Source: Dacryopinax spathularia (taxonomy: Eukaryota; Basidiomycota; Dacrymycetes; Dacrymycetales; Dacrymycetaceae). Taken from it: a stretch of DNA of 64,000 bases. Every line of letters begins with the position of its first letter. Position 1 is the first letter of the stretch. This document shows positions 38,785 to 50,958 of the stretch, piece by piece. The stretch covers positions 310,001 through 374,000 of the forward strand of contig JBBPFI010000007.1 of the NCBI GenBank assembly GCA_037974965.1. The letters run 5' to 3'. The position numbers and the translations under genes are program-made. The notes below the pieces were generated by a model that did not search any database, was not told where the DNA came from, and worked only from the letters and a program-made list of their open reading frames with translations.

Positions 38785-41700
38785 TCAAGCGCGTAAATCG
38801 TACAGGCTATTGCCTGACGGTTCGCCATGCACACGAATACGGTACAGGCATGTGTAGGCACCTCCGTAGTTGGAATCGAAGGTAAATACGAGCAGGCCGA
38901 AGTCGATCTTGTGCTCCGCGGGAGACGGATCGATCGTGAACGTCTGCATTGGGTTGCCCTGGTTGTCATATTCGAAGGTGCCAAGATGCATGAACTTCGA
39001 ATCGTTATGAGGCGGGGCCGGCGTGTCAGCCTGCGATGGATGGGCCTGCAAGTATTCTTGCCGCTTGGCCAGGTTGCCGGTCTCGACGTAGCCCCAGACA
39101 TGGAATTGCTTGGGTGTAGTCTCCGGTTGATCAAGCATGGGCTGCGGTGGGGACTCCAGGACAACCTCGTCCACGTAAACAAATTTGTGCAATCTGATGC
39201 CAATGGAGCCCTGCTCGCCTTTGAACGCCCAGCAGTGACCAGGGTCAAGGAACGGCATGAGCACGGCGCTTGCGTCTGGTCCAAGCGGCTGCGGCTTCCC
39301 GAAGAGTCCGGACAGGCGAGGCTTGTTCGTCGTAGGAGCGAAGACATCGTATTGAGGCGAGGTGAATTGCGGAGCGATGCCAGAACCATACTCGAACAAT
39401 GCATGATCTGTGCGCAGAATGGTATTATAGCCAAGCTCGTTGAGTCTTGCATCGACCACGCCAGTGTTCACGTTGCCGCTCGGAACAGCGCCAGTAGCAC
39501 TCTTCGCAGCTTTCTCGGCTGTCTTCTCTGCGCGTTTAGCCTCGGCTAGAGCTTGTTCGGCAGTCTTGCCGATGACCCTCAGCTCCGCTTGCGTTTGCTC
39601 GATGAAGCCATCCGCATGCCTGATGAGCACTCTGGTTTCTTCCAGCTCTTTGCGCAGCCTTTGGGACTCCTGCTGGCTTTGCGACACTGCAGCATCGATA
39701 TGCTTAAACCGATCGTCCAATGCCGAGCTATCGCCATTGACCGCATCCAATTTCGACCGCAGCGCAGGCAGATCGGAGTTCAGCTGATCAAGCATGGAAC
39801 GGTAGCTCGACTCCGCACTCTTGCGTTCGCGCATCTCGTCCTCCATCCGGTATACTCGCTTCCAGAGTTGGTCAACATCGCCGACCAAACGAGATTCCTG
39901 AGCAGGAGCGGTATCGCGCGCTGCGAGCTCGGAGAGCGCGCGGCGTAGCCGTTCCTCGAGCTGAGCCATCCGAGCGGTGATATCAGCCATCTCTGGGGGT
40001 GGTGCATCCCCATAGGTGGGCTCATAAGGGACAGTGTCCAGTCCAGGCGTGTATCCGACCCAGGATGTCACGCCCCGCAGCGCGGCATACAGGCCCAGTA
40101 AGGCCACGCTCCAGAAGAGGATAGGTGGCCATGCCCACTTCAGCTTTGCGAGAAGATCGCGGCCGTAGGCGAAACCGGGTGATAGGATATGCGCGATAAG
40201 GACGAGGGGCCAGATGAGTACGTAGTAGAAGAGGTTGACCAGGCCGTGCATGAGGCCTTGCCATGGTGGTGGTCGTAGTTCGTACTCTTCTTCGGCAGCC
40301 TCCGGTGTCGTGGTTTGTTCGTGCGGCTGCTTGCTAACGGCGGACACGAAAGCTGTTGACTGGGAATGCGGGAGGTCGGGCCGGAGGGCGAATGGCGCAT
40401 ACGCCGGATGACCAGAGGTGACATACGCGCCCGAAACGACGGGCGTGCCACCTGCTGGAGGGATGGGAGACTTGCTACGCGGTCGCGAGATAGGTGCGGC
40501 GAGGCTCGCAGCCGAGGAACGCATCCGCTCGGCCGGGGCAGCCGGAGGGAGGGTTGTAGAAGAACTCCGAGGGAGCTTTTGGGAAGGCACCTTCGGAAGA
40601 ACGGGCTTCGGCGCAGCAGATGTGACGTTGCTGGACTGAGGCGTTATTTGCGCAATGGTTGGAGCGCTGGTCTTGCTCTTCTGGCTGGCTTGCTTCTCCT
40701 CGATGACCACCGTCTCGTCTGGCTCCATGCTTTCGTCCTCCTCGCCCGCAGCGCTCTTACGACCCTTCTTGCCAGTGCTCTTTCGACGATTCTTGTGCGT
40801 CATATCGGCGTTGGCAGGGAAAGGAAGGCGGACAGGCTGTTTGGCCTTGCCTCGCTTCTTCCGCGGAGTATCTTCCATATCTTGATCAGAGGCATACGGC
40901 TCTTCCGAAGACGGCCTATAAGCCTTCTTGTCCGCCGTTGTTCTCGGTCGCTTGCGGGTCTTCTGCAAGGTTGTCAATAGACATCATGGGTGGCCAGACG
41001 AGTTAGCTCACCTTGTTTGTGTCCTCAGCAAGCTCATCAGGGTCCACATCCTCCTCAATCTCGTCCTCCTCTTCCTCTGGGCGCTCTCCAGGCTTGAAAG
41101 CCTTATCCTCATCCCGCTTCCTCTTCGCCTTCGGCTTGCTTTGCGTCTTCCCAGCCTCATCCACCTCCATGAGACTCCCTTCCTCGACATATCGCTCCTC
41201 CTCCGCATAATCATAGCTCTGCTCCCTCTCGTCCTCGTCTTCGTCCATCGCCTCCGGCTCTCGCTCTTTGACGACATACTTGACTTTGGCCGCTCCGCTC
41301 ATTATCATGTCCATGACGGGACTTCGGGCTCGCCTCTGGCCGCGCTCGGTGGCTCCGTGTTCGGTCGTAGCGTCTTCGTCCATATCCTCGTCGTCCGGCT
41401 CATGGGATACAGTTTGTGGCGGCTCCGCCAGCCTAGACGTGGGTCGCTTTTCTGATGGCCTTTGACTTGGCCTTCCTCCGGTCGAGTACATAGCGTTCAA
41501 GGCCTTGACACCACCAGCACTATGAATCGCAGTCGCCGCTCCGACGGTCGTATCACGCAACGAAGCCGGATTGGGCATGCTGAATCCAGAGGCGTTCAGA
41601 CTCTGCCTCTGCTTCAACTGCTGCTGTTGCTGCTTCAGGATCTCGGCGGCCTGCTTCTGTTCCTTCAGAGCGGCGTAACGCAGCCTTGCGGTCTCCACAG

Positions 41701-42063
41701 GGTCAGGCGAAGGAGGCGGGATAAGCGTGGGCGCTGGGGAGGGCGATGTGGTGCCTCGCTTCGATCGTTGCGGTGATAACGGTCTCGCCGCACTTGCCGG
41801 GTCACCAGTGGCGCTAACGTTCGGAAGAGCACTGAAGAAGACAATCGGAATCAGCCGTCAGGGACAGACGCGCCAGGCCGAGGACGCGAATAAGACGCGA
41901 CGACGTACCCGTATGCAACAGACAGGGGAATCGTGCTCGTGCTGGCTCGGGGACGACTGCGCCCACTTGCTGAGCCTGTCGAGGAGAAAGAGTCGTCCTG
42001 ATCGCGTAATTCGGACTCTTCGGTGCGTTGGCTGATGCTGCTGGTCGGCTTCTGGCTGGACAT
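38785..42063 (-). CDS. SUN-domain nuclear-envelope protein (Sad1-like)
   Basis: Inner-nuclear-membrane half of the LINC complex, which links the spindle pole body or telomeres to KASH proteins. Three exons, about 1,040 residues. The N-terminal nucleoplasmic part is acidic and basic by turns (MDEDATTEHG, KPKAKRKRDED, RKKRGKAKQ). A membrane region (LFYYVLIWPLVLIAHILSPG and PPILFWSVALLGLYAAL) is followed by a coiled coil (QESQRLRKELEETRVLIRHA). The C-terminal SUN domain reads LRTDHALFEYGSGIAP, LFGKPQPLGPDASAVLMPFL, CWAFKGEQGSIGIRL, KQFHVWGYV, and a final YGGAYTCLYRIRVHGEP. Start MSSQKPTSSISQRTEESELR at 42063. The SUN domain is complete. Confidence 0.92.
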
Positions 42064-43131
42064 ATGCTTGTAGAGATCGTATCAGGTTCTTTGGTGAACC
42101 TTTGGGCTATGGCGGTATCGTTCACAGGGTGTATGCTTGCTAGGTGAGTTCGTTCCTAGCCAATTGATCAGTCCGATGTTGAACTCGCGCTTGGAGAATA
42201 GGCGCGTACAATCTGGTAACATCCGACAATATCTTCAAGAACTTCTGCTTTGCTTCGAGAAATAGACTAGCTTTCTTCGCCCCAAGGTTTATTGACAGTG
42301 CTGCTTTGCTGCGACCCCACGATTAAAGGGCGTGTTCGAGTTGAGCGATGTACGAGAGCTGAGCACGGGACGTGGGCGGTGGTTACTGTTATTGCACGCG
42401 TCGTAAATGCCTCCGGTAGTGGCAGTGAATTGATCTAAATTCCTCCGTTGCGAAGAAGACCAAGACGGCTTTGTTCACCCCGGCCGAATCCTTTGCCTTG
42501 ACAAGCTGTTGTGAAAGAGAAGATCCCAGCGGCGCCCTCTTACGAAGTGAGTCCGAAAGGAATGAACGGATCGGGACTTCAGGTTTATATGCATTACGAT
42601 GCTGGCAATAAAGACACTCTAAGGCCAGGATGCTAAGGACCTGCAGCCGCAGGCCATCCGTCGGCTCAGCGACTTCAAACTAGCGCGAGCGGCTCTGATG
42701 CTAGTCTTGCCAGCGAGAAGGCCATCATACTGGGTGGTACTGCGCTCTCCCACAATCAAACACAGTCTCGAACGTGACTATCACGAGACTTGACAATGGG
42801 TCTCGGAAGCATTCTACGCGTCTCGACGCGTCTGAGACCACAAAGACCGGCCTTGTCCATGGCAGACCGTGTGGTTCCCACCACACCTATCTGCTTGATA
42901 TCAATATTCATGCATATCGTCCCTACAGCACGACAGCAGTGCCTGACTATGAATACGATCATACCACAACAGCCGTGCTGGCCTCAGACAAGCAGATCCG
43001 CCCCTTGACAAGCGACGGAATTCTGCCGGAAGCATGCGGTATAACCCCTCCGGGCGACGTAGGCCGGTCCTGCGTGCTCGACACTCTCTGCGCTGTCTTC
43101 ACTCCCCTCGACCACCAGCAATCACCCAAAG
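42064..43131. promoter_or_regulatory. Long divergent intergenic region with three ACGCGT boxes
   Basis: 1,068 bp between the SUN gene and a MET2-like hydrolase. MCB-type ACGCGT hexamers lie at 42396-42401, 42816-42821 and 42826-42831; the last two are four bases apart. They could serve either gene, and one or two are expected by chance in GC-rich DNA. No gene seen. Confidence 0.4.
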
Positions 43132-44336
43132 ATGCCTCGCAAGCTGACCCCGGAGCAGGAGGCGATGACGGTGGAGAAGTTCGAGTTGGGAGACTTTAAG
43201 CTGGAGTGCGGGGCGGAGACAAAGGACTGGTTCCTTATGTATAGGTGCATCGGGGATCCCAAGAATCCAGCGTGCGTGAGCTCCAGCATGCAAATCTGAA
43301 GATGCTGAGTCTATGTACAGTATCCTAAAGCCAACCTGTTTTGGCGGTACGATTCGCGGATCGGACGTACCAGTCGGCGAGGAGCACACGATCACCCCGG
43401 AGAAGTACTATGTTATCTTCGTGGGCATGTTCGGCGGATCGGAGAGCTCGTCTCCATCCAACACGAATGCACCGTTCAACGGCGGCAACTTCCCACCCAT
43501 TGCGCTTTCGGACCAAGTCAATGCGCAGAAGAAGCTGTGTGATTTCTTGGGGATCAAGAAGCTGTTCGCTGTTGTAGGATTTAGTATGGGCGCTTGCCAG
43601 GCGTATCAATGGGGTGAGCATCACCACTCAAAGCTGTTCAGCTCGATGCTGATCGAACTCAGGCGTCCAATACCCGGACTACATGGACTTCATCGTCCCC
43701 GTCTGCGGCTCCGCCCGCTGCAGTCCACACAACTACGTCTTCCTCGAGGGGCCAAAGAACGCACTCCTCGCAGACCAGGACTTCAAGGACGGACACTACA
43801 CCGCCGAAGCCCTGCCGAAGCGCGGAACCAAGGGCTTCGCTCGCGCTTACTCTGGCTGGGGCTTCAGCAGCACTTGGTATCGGGAGGGGAAGTTCCTGGA
43901 TCTGGGGTTCAAGGATATCGATGACTACCTAGTTCAAGTATGGGACGGAGGTCTTGGGACGACGTGCGTTATATGTGCTCTCCTCCCAAAGTGCCAGGAC
44001 TGACCGTCAACCAGTGACGCAAATGACCTTCTCTGCCTCACGCGGACATGGCAAACCGCGAACGTCGCCAACGTCCCTCCTTATAACGGCAACTTCGAAG
44101 CCGCCATGAAAGGCATCAAAGCCCGCGCACTCGTCATGCCATGTACGACCGACCAGTACTTCGAAGCCGAAGCAGGCGAGATCGAAGTATCCCTCATGAA
44201 CCCGGGCATAGGGACGTTCAAGCCGATCGTCAGTATCTGGGGCCATCAAGCGGGGGCGAACAGCAATCCGGCGGATACGAAGTTCTTCAATGAGGCTGTT
44301 GCAGAGCTGTTTGCAGAGGCTGAGAAGAAAGCATAG
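43132..44336 (+). CDS. MET2-like alpha/beta hydrolase, copy 1
   Basis: Alpha/beta hydrolase of the homoserine O-acetyltransferase (MET2/MetX) superfamily. Four exons, about 345 residues. Start MPRKLTPEQEAMTVEKFELG; then PTCFGGTIRGSDVPVGEEHT, the nucleophile elbow VVGFSMGACQAYQWG, the acid line VMPCTTDQYFEAEAGE and the His in SIWGHQAGANSNP. The Ser/Asp/His triad is therefore complete. Introns lie at NPA/ILK, YQWG/VQYP and TTDAND. True homoserine acetyltransferases are usually longer and have a GGSLGG-type elbow; this GFSMGA form is an uncharacterised branch common in fungi, so the acyl substrate is unknown. A close paralogue follows 410 bp downstream. Confidence 0.87.
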
Positions 44337-44746
44337 AACGGTAGACTTGTCGAGATGTTGAGATATTTCTGGGATTCTACGGGGTTACGTGATGTCTGAA
44401 TTACGTGATGGAATGTAACGGAATGTCCGGGGATCGGAGTCGATGCCGGGCTCTTGACTTCTTCCAGGCACATGTGCTTGGTACTTCCTGTTCTCCTTCC
44501 CCATATAAAGCTGCCGTAGCGCAAACGCTAGCTGGCATTGTCATGGGCAGCTGGCTGTGCCCTTGCATTGTCAGGTGCACAGTCGGGATGTACATGCTTC
44601 GCTATTGTTGAGTTCTGCCGTTATCGCCCTCTACGGTTGGCGGGGAATACAACGGGAGCCGTCTGCTGTGACTGTATAAGAACGGGTTGCTTGGCGCCGC
44701 TTCGTCTACCTCCCTCCTCTTCATGCACTTGATCTGAGTCGACCAA
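44337..44746. other. Spacer between the two hydrolase copies
   Basis: 410 bp, includes the copy-2 promoter. No similarity to the copy-1 upstream region was noticed. Confidence 0.4.
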
Positions 44747-45948
44747 ATGGACATCAAGGTCGAGCGGTTCCCGCTCGGGGACTTCACCCTGCTCGGAGGA
44801 CAGAAGACGACAGACTGGTTCCTCGAATACCGTGCTCTAGGTGACCCGAAGAATCCCGCGTGAGCTGCCCATGTATCATCATTCCCGCTCTATCGATCTA
44901 ATCGAAAGAGCAGTGTGGTAAAACCAACATGCTTCGGCGGCAGTATCAGGCGTAACGACATCCCCGTCGGCGAGGAACACACCCTCACCCCAAAGAAATA
45001 CTTCATCCTCCTGATCGGCATGCTTGGCGGGGGCGAGAGCTCTTCGCCGTCGAATACGAACGCGCCGTATGACGGACCAAGGTTCCCGCCGATCATGCTC
45101 GCGGACCAGGTTGCGGCGCAGAAGAAACTGGTGGACAGTTTTGGGATTAAGAAGGTTTGGGCGGTGACGGGGTATAGTATGGGTGCTATGCAGTCTTATC
45201 AGTGGGGTACGCCTCTTGGCCTATTGCACCTAAGTTATAGTTAGGGCTGACAGCGACCGACAGCCGTCCAATACCCCTCCTTCGTCCAACACATCATCCC
45301 GACCTCCGGCTCAGCCCGCATAAGCCCACACAACTACGTCTTCCTCGAAGGCCCCAAGAACGCGCTCCTCGCCGACGGCAAGTTCAACAACGGCGAATAC
45401 ACAAAGAACGACCTTCCGAGAAAGGGGCTCAAGGGGTTCGCGAGGGCTTACTCGGGCTGGGGGTTCAGCAGTACGTGGTATAGGGAGCATCGGTATAAGG
45501 AGCTGGGGTACAAGGACCTGGAGGATTATCTGGTGAGGTATTGGGATGAGGGGATGGGGACTATGTGAGTCCCTCTGCCCGTCAAACTGCTAAGAGCCGG
45601 CTGATTGTGCTGGAATGCAGGGATCCAAATGATCTTCTTTCTTTGGTGAAGACATGGCAAACCGGCAACGTATCCAACATCCCGCCCTATAACGGCGACT
45701 TCAACGCAGCGATGCAAGCGATCGAAGCCCGCGCACTGATCATGCCCTGCACGACAGACCAGTACTTCGAAGCCATTGCGGGCGAGGTCGAGGTCTCGCT
45801 CATGCGCCCCGGGGTAGGCGTGTATAACCCCATCGTGAGCATTTGGGGCCATCAGGCTGGAGGAGGTAGCAATCCGGTCGATAACAAGTTCTATGATGAG
45901 TCGGTCGCGGCGCTGTTCGCGGAGACGGAGGCCAAGCTCAAGGCGTGA
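44747..45948 (+). CDS. MET2-like alpha/beta hydrolase, copy 2
   Basis: Tandem paralogue of the preceding gene with the same exon layout, including an intron at NPA/VVKP and at QWG/VQYP. Start MDIKVERFPLGDFTLLGGQK; elbow AVTGYSMGAMQSYQWG; acid line IMPCTTDQYFEAIAGE; His in SIWGHQAGGGSNP. The triad is intact. Long blocks are shared with copy 1 (SPHNYVFLEGPKNALLAD, GFARAYSGWGFSSTWYRE), while other parts differ. The duplication is therefore old enough for the substrate pockets to diverge. The product ends ETEAKLKA. No N-terminal signal or membrane segment is seen, so both are probably cytosolic. Confidence 0.87.
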
Positions 45949-46157
45949 CCCAAAGCCGACCAGGACCAGCAAAGGGAGATTGTAAATGAACAGTCTGTAT
46001 GTAACGAACAAAATCAAGTACCAAGGGGATCCGTCGAGGAGAGGGATAGGGAGAAGGTGCGCACGCATATACGAGCGAAGGACGCTTGTTAGCTCTTGGG
46101 ACCAAGCGGATCGGTGTGTATGTATGCAGTGACAAATTGATCATTATGTGAGGATAA

Positions 46158-48099
46158 CTACTCGTCCATCGTGCCTGCTGTGATAACGTCATCTGTCACA
46201 AATCAATCAGAATCTATTCATCGAGTATAGGAGGTGAGGCGACTCACCAATCTTCAGAATCGCCCGGACCAGCTGCGTAGCCAGCAAGTACTGCTGCCGC
46301 TTCGAGATCAACGGATCGTACACAAACTGCTTCTTCATATCGTTCTCCCCCTTGCCATTACAGTCGATCCCGAGCCTAGGGTTGCCCTCCGTCACCTGTC
46401 GGCTCTTGACCTCAGCAAGCGTCTCGATCGGGGACAAACCCGAGTTTTCGGCCAGGGCGAGCGGGACGCTGTCGAGTGCGGAGGCGAACGCGCGCATGGC
46501 GTATTGCTCGATCGAGGGGATCTCGTCGGCTGCTTTGGAGACGGCGAGAGAGCAGCTGATCTCGGCTGCGCCGCCGCCGTAGACGACGCGGTTGTTCACG
46601 ACGAGGTTGCGGACTACGCAGAGGGCGTCGTGCAGCGCCCGCTTGGCCTCATCGACAATCTATATGTATGTGTTAGCCATATCTCGGAGGAAAACGGAGA
46701 ATGACTTGCCATCTTGTTGCTACCCCGGACAAGGATAGTCACGGCCTTGCTGTTCGCACAGTCCTCAATGACGATCATCTTATCCCTCGTGGTCCCAAAC
46801 GAGATCTCCCTAACCACGCCCGCCTTGCCGAGCTTCTCGGCGCTGAGGTCCTCAAACCGAGGTACGATCCTCCCCTGGGTGGCAATAGCGATCAACTCGA
46901 TCTCCGGTCCACCGACCCACCGCACCGCCGGCAAGTCATTCGCCATCAGCAAAGAGTTCGCCTCGTCGTCAAAGCCCCACTGGCAAATCACCAGATTAGC
47001 TCCCGTATCCTTCACCCGCCGGATCATATCCTCAAACTTCTCCTTCTCGTACGCCTGCAGTTTCCTGTACTCCTCAACGGACGAGATGTCGAGTTTATGC
47101 TTCGTCTTCGGCCGAGGGGGCTCGAACGGGCAGGTGAGAATGGCGATCTTGGCGTCGCGCACGGAACGCGGCATTTGGGGGTGCGACATGTCTTTGTCGA
47201 TCACGACGCCTTTTACGAGGGTTGTGTCTGCGAGCGAGCCGCCGACTTTGCCGGTCACCTTGATCAGGTCGAACGGGACGTCCTTTCGCTCCAAGTCAGC
47301 CACGGTGAGAACAGCATCAACGGCGATCTGCGCAAAGTGCTGGTGCGCTTTTGATACACTGGTCCGCAGATCAACAAATCGCCAAGGAAGAGCTTTGTCG
47401 ACACGTACATCTTGCTCCCCAGACTCGTCATAGCCGTCTTCAACAAATTCTCCGTATGCTCCGGCGAGAACTCCACCTCATCCGCTATCCTATCCAGCTC
47501 CTTCACCGCAACAGCGCAAGCCCGCTCAAACCCATCGGCAATCCTCATCGGGTGAATCCCGCGATCCAGCAGCTCTTCCGACTGCTCCAGTAGTGCTCCC
47601 GCGAGAACCACGACGCCCGTCGTACCGTCGCCGATCTCGTCGTCTTGGGATTTTGAGAGTTGGACGAGGAGCTTGGCGATTTGGTGCTCGACTTCCATTT
47701 GCCCTAGGATGGTGGCGCCATCATTGGTTACTGTGATCTCGCCGTCGGGGCTGATGAGGATCTTGTCGAGACCTGGAGCGCGAGTCAGCGCCCAAACATC
47801 GCTACGAATGGTCGAGAACGTACCTCTTGGCCCTAACGATGTGCGGACAATGTTGGCAACAGTTCGAGCAGCGATGATATGAGACTGAACAGTCTGTTAG
47901 ATTACCATTCAAGTCCGCAGGATGGCCGTGCTCACCTTGATGGCCTCAATCCCATGTGTCCTCGTTTTCTTAGCCTGTTCCCTGACGATTATGAACGGCC
48001 GGCCATACTATCACCAAAGCGTCAGCCCTTCTTCCCACTTCAACCATCCTGGCAGCATACCTCATCATAGGCCATAGCTGCCTGCGGTTGTTGTGCCAT
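46158..48099 (-). CDS. CCT5: Chaperonin CCT/TRiC subunit epsilon
   Basis: One of eight subunits of the cytosolic chaperonin that folds actin and tubulin. About seven exons. Start [13 protein letters not shown]; then [49 protein letters not shown] and the ATPase line [20 protein letters not shown]. The epsilon-specific segment is clear: [40 protein letters not shown] and [32 protein letters not shown] and [18 protein letters not shown] follow. A last intron (GTGAGT donor, GTGACAG acceptor) gives the end [13 protein letters not shown]. Intact, normal length of about 560 residues. Confidence 0.95.
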
Positions 48100-48523
48100 A
48101 TTGTCCTCCTTCTACCCAAGTCGATTAGAGAAAGTGTATGCGCAGAGAGGAATGTAAGACGAGGGTTGGCTTTGGAGTCGCGGACCACACGCGCAGAAAA
48201 AGGGCAACGCGTCCTTGCATGCACCTATGAGGACGCTCAGGAATCCGGGCAAATGTTCTGGATCTGCACAGATCCAGAACAGGGTCTGTAAAGCTGTGCC
48301 GATTTCATTCTCAGCTTTGCTCCCATTTGCATCCGGGCCTCCGCGTCGAGGGCTGCAGGACCCTGGTCCTATTCAGTGAGAGTGCGCGCGGGTGACAATG
48401 GCATTGTATTAGTTAGTAAATAGAGATAGTAATGAACAAAAGTTTGTTAGAAAACTAAACAAGCTACCAAAAAACAAACAAACAAAACTGGAACAAGCAG
48501 GGAGCCAAGTCGCGCTCAGCCAA
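48100..48523. other. Intergenic, boundary between core chromosome and accessory region
   Basis: 424 bp. The CCT5 promoter lies at the left. A 28-bp inverted repeat is at 48254-48281. From about 48400 the sequence turns A-rich (AAACAAACAAACAAAA near 48473), unlike the flanks, just beyond the stop of the zinc-finger gene. This may be the left limit of the accessory segment, but no terminal repeat or target duplication was recognised. Confidence 0.45.
48254..48281. repeat. Perfect inverted repeat, 13-bp arms
   Basis: Arms TGTTCTGGATCTG and CAGATCCAGAACA flank a 2-base centre. It would fold into a strong hairpin or act as a dimer site. It lies at the step from housekeeping to accessory DNA. Confidence 0.8.
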
Positions 48524-50750
48524 TTAGATATCACCCTCTACCTTGAGTTGGGCAATCACCCTCCCTTTCCCTTTTCTGTCTCCCCCTCCTCCCCTCGCAC
48601 ACCTCCCCCCAACACCTTTCACTTTCCCGTCCACTGCACACTCAGCGTCCCCCCGTCCCCCTTTGGAACCCCCTTGCAACTCTCCCAGTTGACGCCTCGC
48701 CTTCTCGTTCTTCTCGACCTCTCGTGCCTCCCTGCGAAAGTCCGCCCACCTCCTCTCCGGGTTCACACGGTATACCGCGTTCAGCTCCTCCAACCCCGGC
48801 TTATGAAGTAGGTTCGTATGCTCCCAGTACGTCTTGTAGACCGCTGGCATGCCGTAGTGCTCTTCGAAGGCAGCTTCAAAGGCGGCTATACCCCGACCGG
48901 CACCCCGTCCCTTCGACGAAGAGATCTTTGTATGGCCACGAACAATGTCGCCGTAGCTCCTATTGCCTGGCCATTTCCCATCCATTGTGTGCTTCTTGGG
49001 CCAGCTGAGCTTCGCCATGGGTGGAGACAAGGGCGAGGAAGGAGCTTGACCAGCCTGCGACAGAGAATACGATGGCGGGGACGATGTGAGATCCCACGTC
49101 TCGATTTCCACCTTAGGAACACGACTAGCGGGAGGATCCGGGGATCCCGTGAGGTCGAGGTCAGTGAAGGGCGAGGGCCATCGTCCCTCACCCTCTACCT
49201 CCACTTTCGCCATGCACCCATCCTGCCAGTCATCCTCCACGTATCCCTTCAGGGCCCGCTTGTTGATCACTAACCAAGGTGACATGTCACGTAGCGGCTC
49301 TGTGGCTTGCTCCGAAGCCCGCGACCTCTTGACAACAGACTGTTTCGGAGATTCGAGAGTGGGTGACATTGACCTGGGCCGTTTCGCGCCCCGCCGATCG
49401 TCCTTCACCACAAACGGCACCACCTTCCGCATCTCCTCCTCCATCTGCTCGCTCACTCCCACATCAGGCAGCCGAGCCAGCAAGCGTTCTCCCTTGTGGA
49501 TCAAGCGAACCGTCTCCCGCCCGTACAAGTCCCAGCGGCCTCCGTCCGCATTGAACAGACGAAGGAAGCGCACTTCCTCCCCCAACGCGGCCTTCACATG
49601 GCTGGGCCAATCGTCCACCCGAGTGGAAAGACCGGAGGATGTGGCCAGTGCCAGGAGATTCGGGAAAATCTCAGGAGCCCTCTCCGTCTATGTCCGATGG
49701 ATGTCAGTAAGTGTCTGCGGACTTCGCATGTAACAGACGCACCCCAGCAAAAACCACCAGTGTGAACATCCGTTGAAACTGCTCCTCCCGCTCCCGAATC
49801 TGCTCTGCCTCAGCCAATTGCCGGGCGTGGCCCTCTGCCCAAGTAGGCTTCATCGCTCGGTAAGCCCCACGTCGTTCGACTGAGCCACCCATGGCCCTAC
49901 GCTTGCTTGGGCTGGCGGTCGCTTGCCTGGCAGACCCGGTCGCCTTTGGAACAACCTCAAACCCATCCCCTTCTCCTTGAGCGTCCCCAGCGGGAACCTC
50001 ATCACCTCCCGGTGCAGTTTGGGCCCCCACAACCTCCATCTCCTCATCCTCATGCCGTCCCGCTTCCCCTTCACTCTCCCCCCAACCCGGCTCCTCGTGA
50101 GCTCCACTCCCTCCTTCCCCTCCTTGCTGGACAACAAGCCCGGCTGTTCCTCCACGGGCTGGTCGAGGTTCTCCATGCACATCACATCCCGCAATCAACC
50201 CGTGGTGTTGAGCAATCGGTAGGCTGGTGCAGCAGGCCTTACACCATTGCTTCTGGCATGAGCGATGGGCTCGATGCCCGCAAGCGCCGCAACGGGCTTG
50301 CGCACGCTGGTGTGGCTTCTTGGGCGTCGCACTCCCCACACTCGGTGTACCGGGAGGAAAGTCAGGTTGAACATCTCGAAAGTCGTGCCTCAATGTGCGG
50401 ATGTCGTCTGCATGCAGCTGTTCACTGTGCCAAGTGATGACGGGGTGCGTGCTTTGGTGGGAGTTGACGGAGGACGAGGGGTGGTGGCCGAAGCACTGTA
50501 ACGAAGTCAGCCCAGGACATGACCCCCTATGACAAGGGCCGCATACCCTAGAGAACAGGCGACCATAATTGGCTGGCTCCTGGTTTTGGCGGTTCATGCA
50601 AACCAGAACCTGGTTCCGTTTGCCGCACTTCCGACATGGCTGCTTAGCGGCAGGGGAGGCCTTGGACTGCCCCGTGGACTTGCTGCGCTCATTGTAGAGG
50701 TGGACAACATCCCTCACCGCGTAGGGTGCCCTCAGGACGCTCCCGACCAT
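48524..50750 (-). CDS. GRF-like zinc-finger protein of the accessory region
   Basis: Not a known gene. Three exons give about 690 residues. Start is the Met in MVGSVLRAPYAVRDVVHLYN; the frame is open further upstream but without ATG. A first cysteine cluster, CRKCGKRNQVLVCMNRQ then NYGRLFSR-CFGHH, resembles a GRF zinc finger once a 51-nt intron with a GTATGC donor and a GGCTGAC branch point is removed. A second cluster reads RCGACGHRAHRSCQKQWCKA, then C and H. A second intron (about 49620-49690) links MFTLVVFAG to TERAPEIFPNLLAL. The C-terminal part is charged and disordered (RRGAKRPRSMSPTLESPK) and ends with a Gly/Arg/Lys tail. It is on the same strand as the Ulp1 gene and 209 bp downstream of it. 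A nucleic-acid-binding accessory protein of a DNA element is likely. Confidence 0.65.
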
Positions 50751-50958
50751 GATCAGGGCGGTGGTCGTCGTGTAGCCGCTAAAGGGGGTGGGGGTGGGGA
50801 GAGGCCCTCTTGAATATTGCTCGACCTGTTTTTTCACTGGGGCCCTATCATCGTCAGCCGATCATTTACCTTAAAAGGAAATTATGGTTGCTGGCCGATC
50901 CACATAACCCTCACGGGTTGCTAACCACGTCAGCGGCTTGGGCACAACGGGGTGGACA

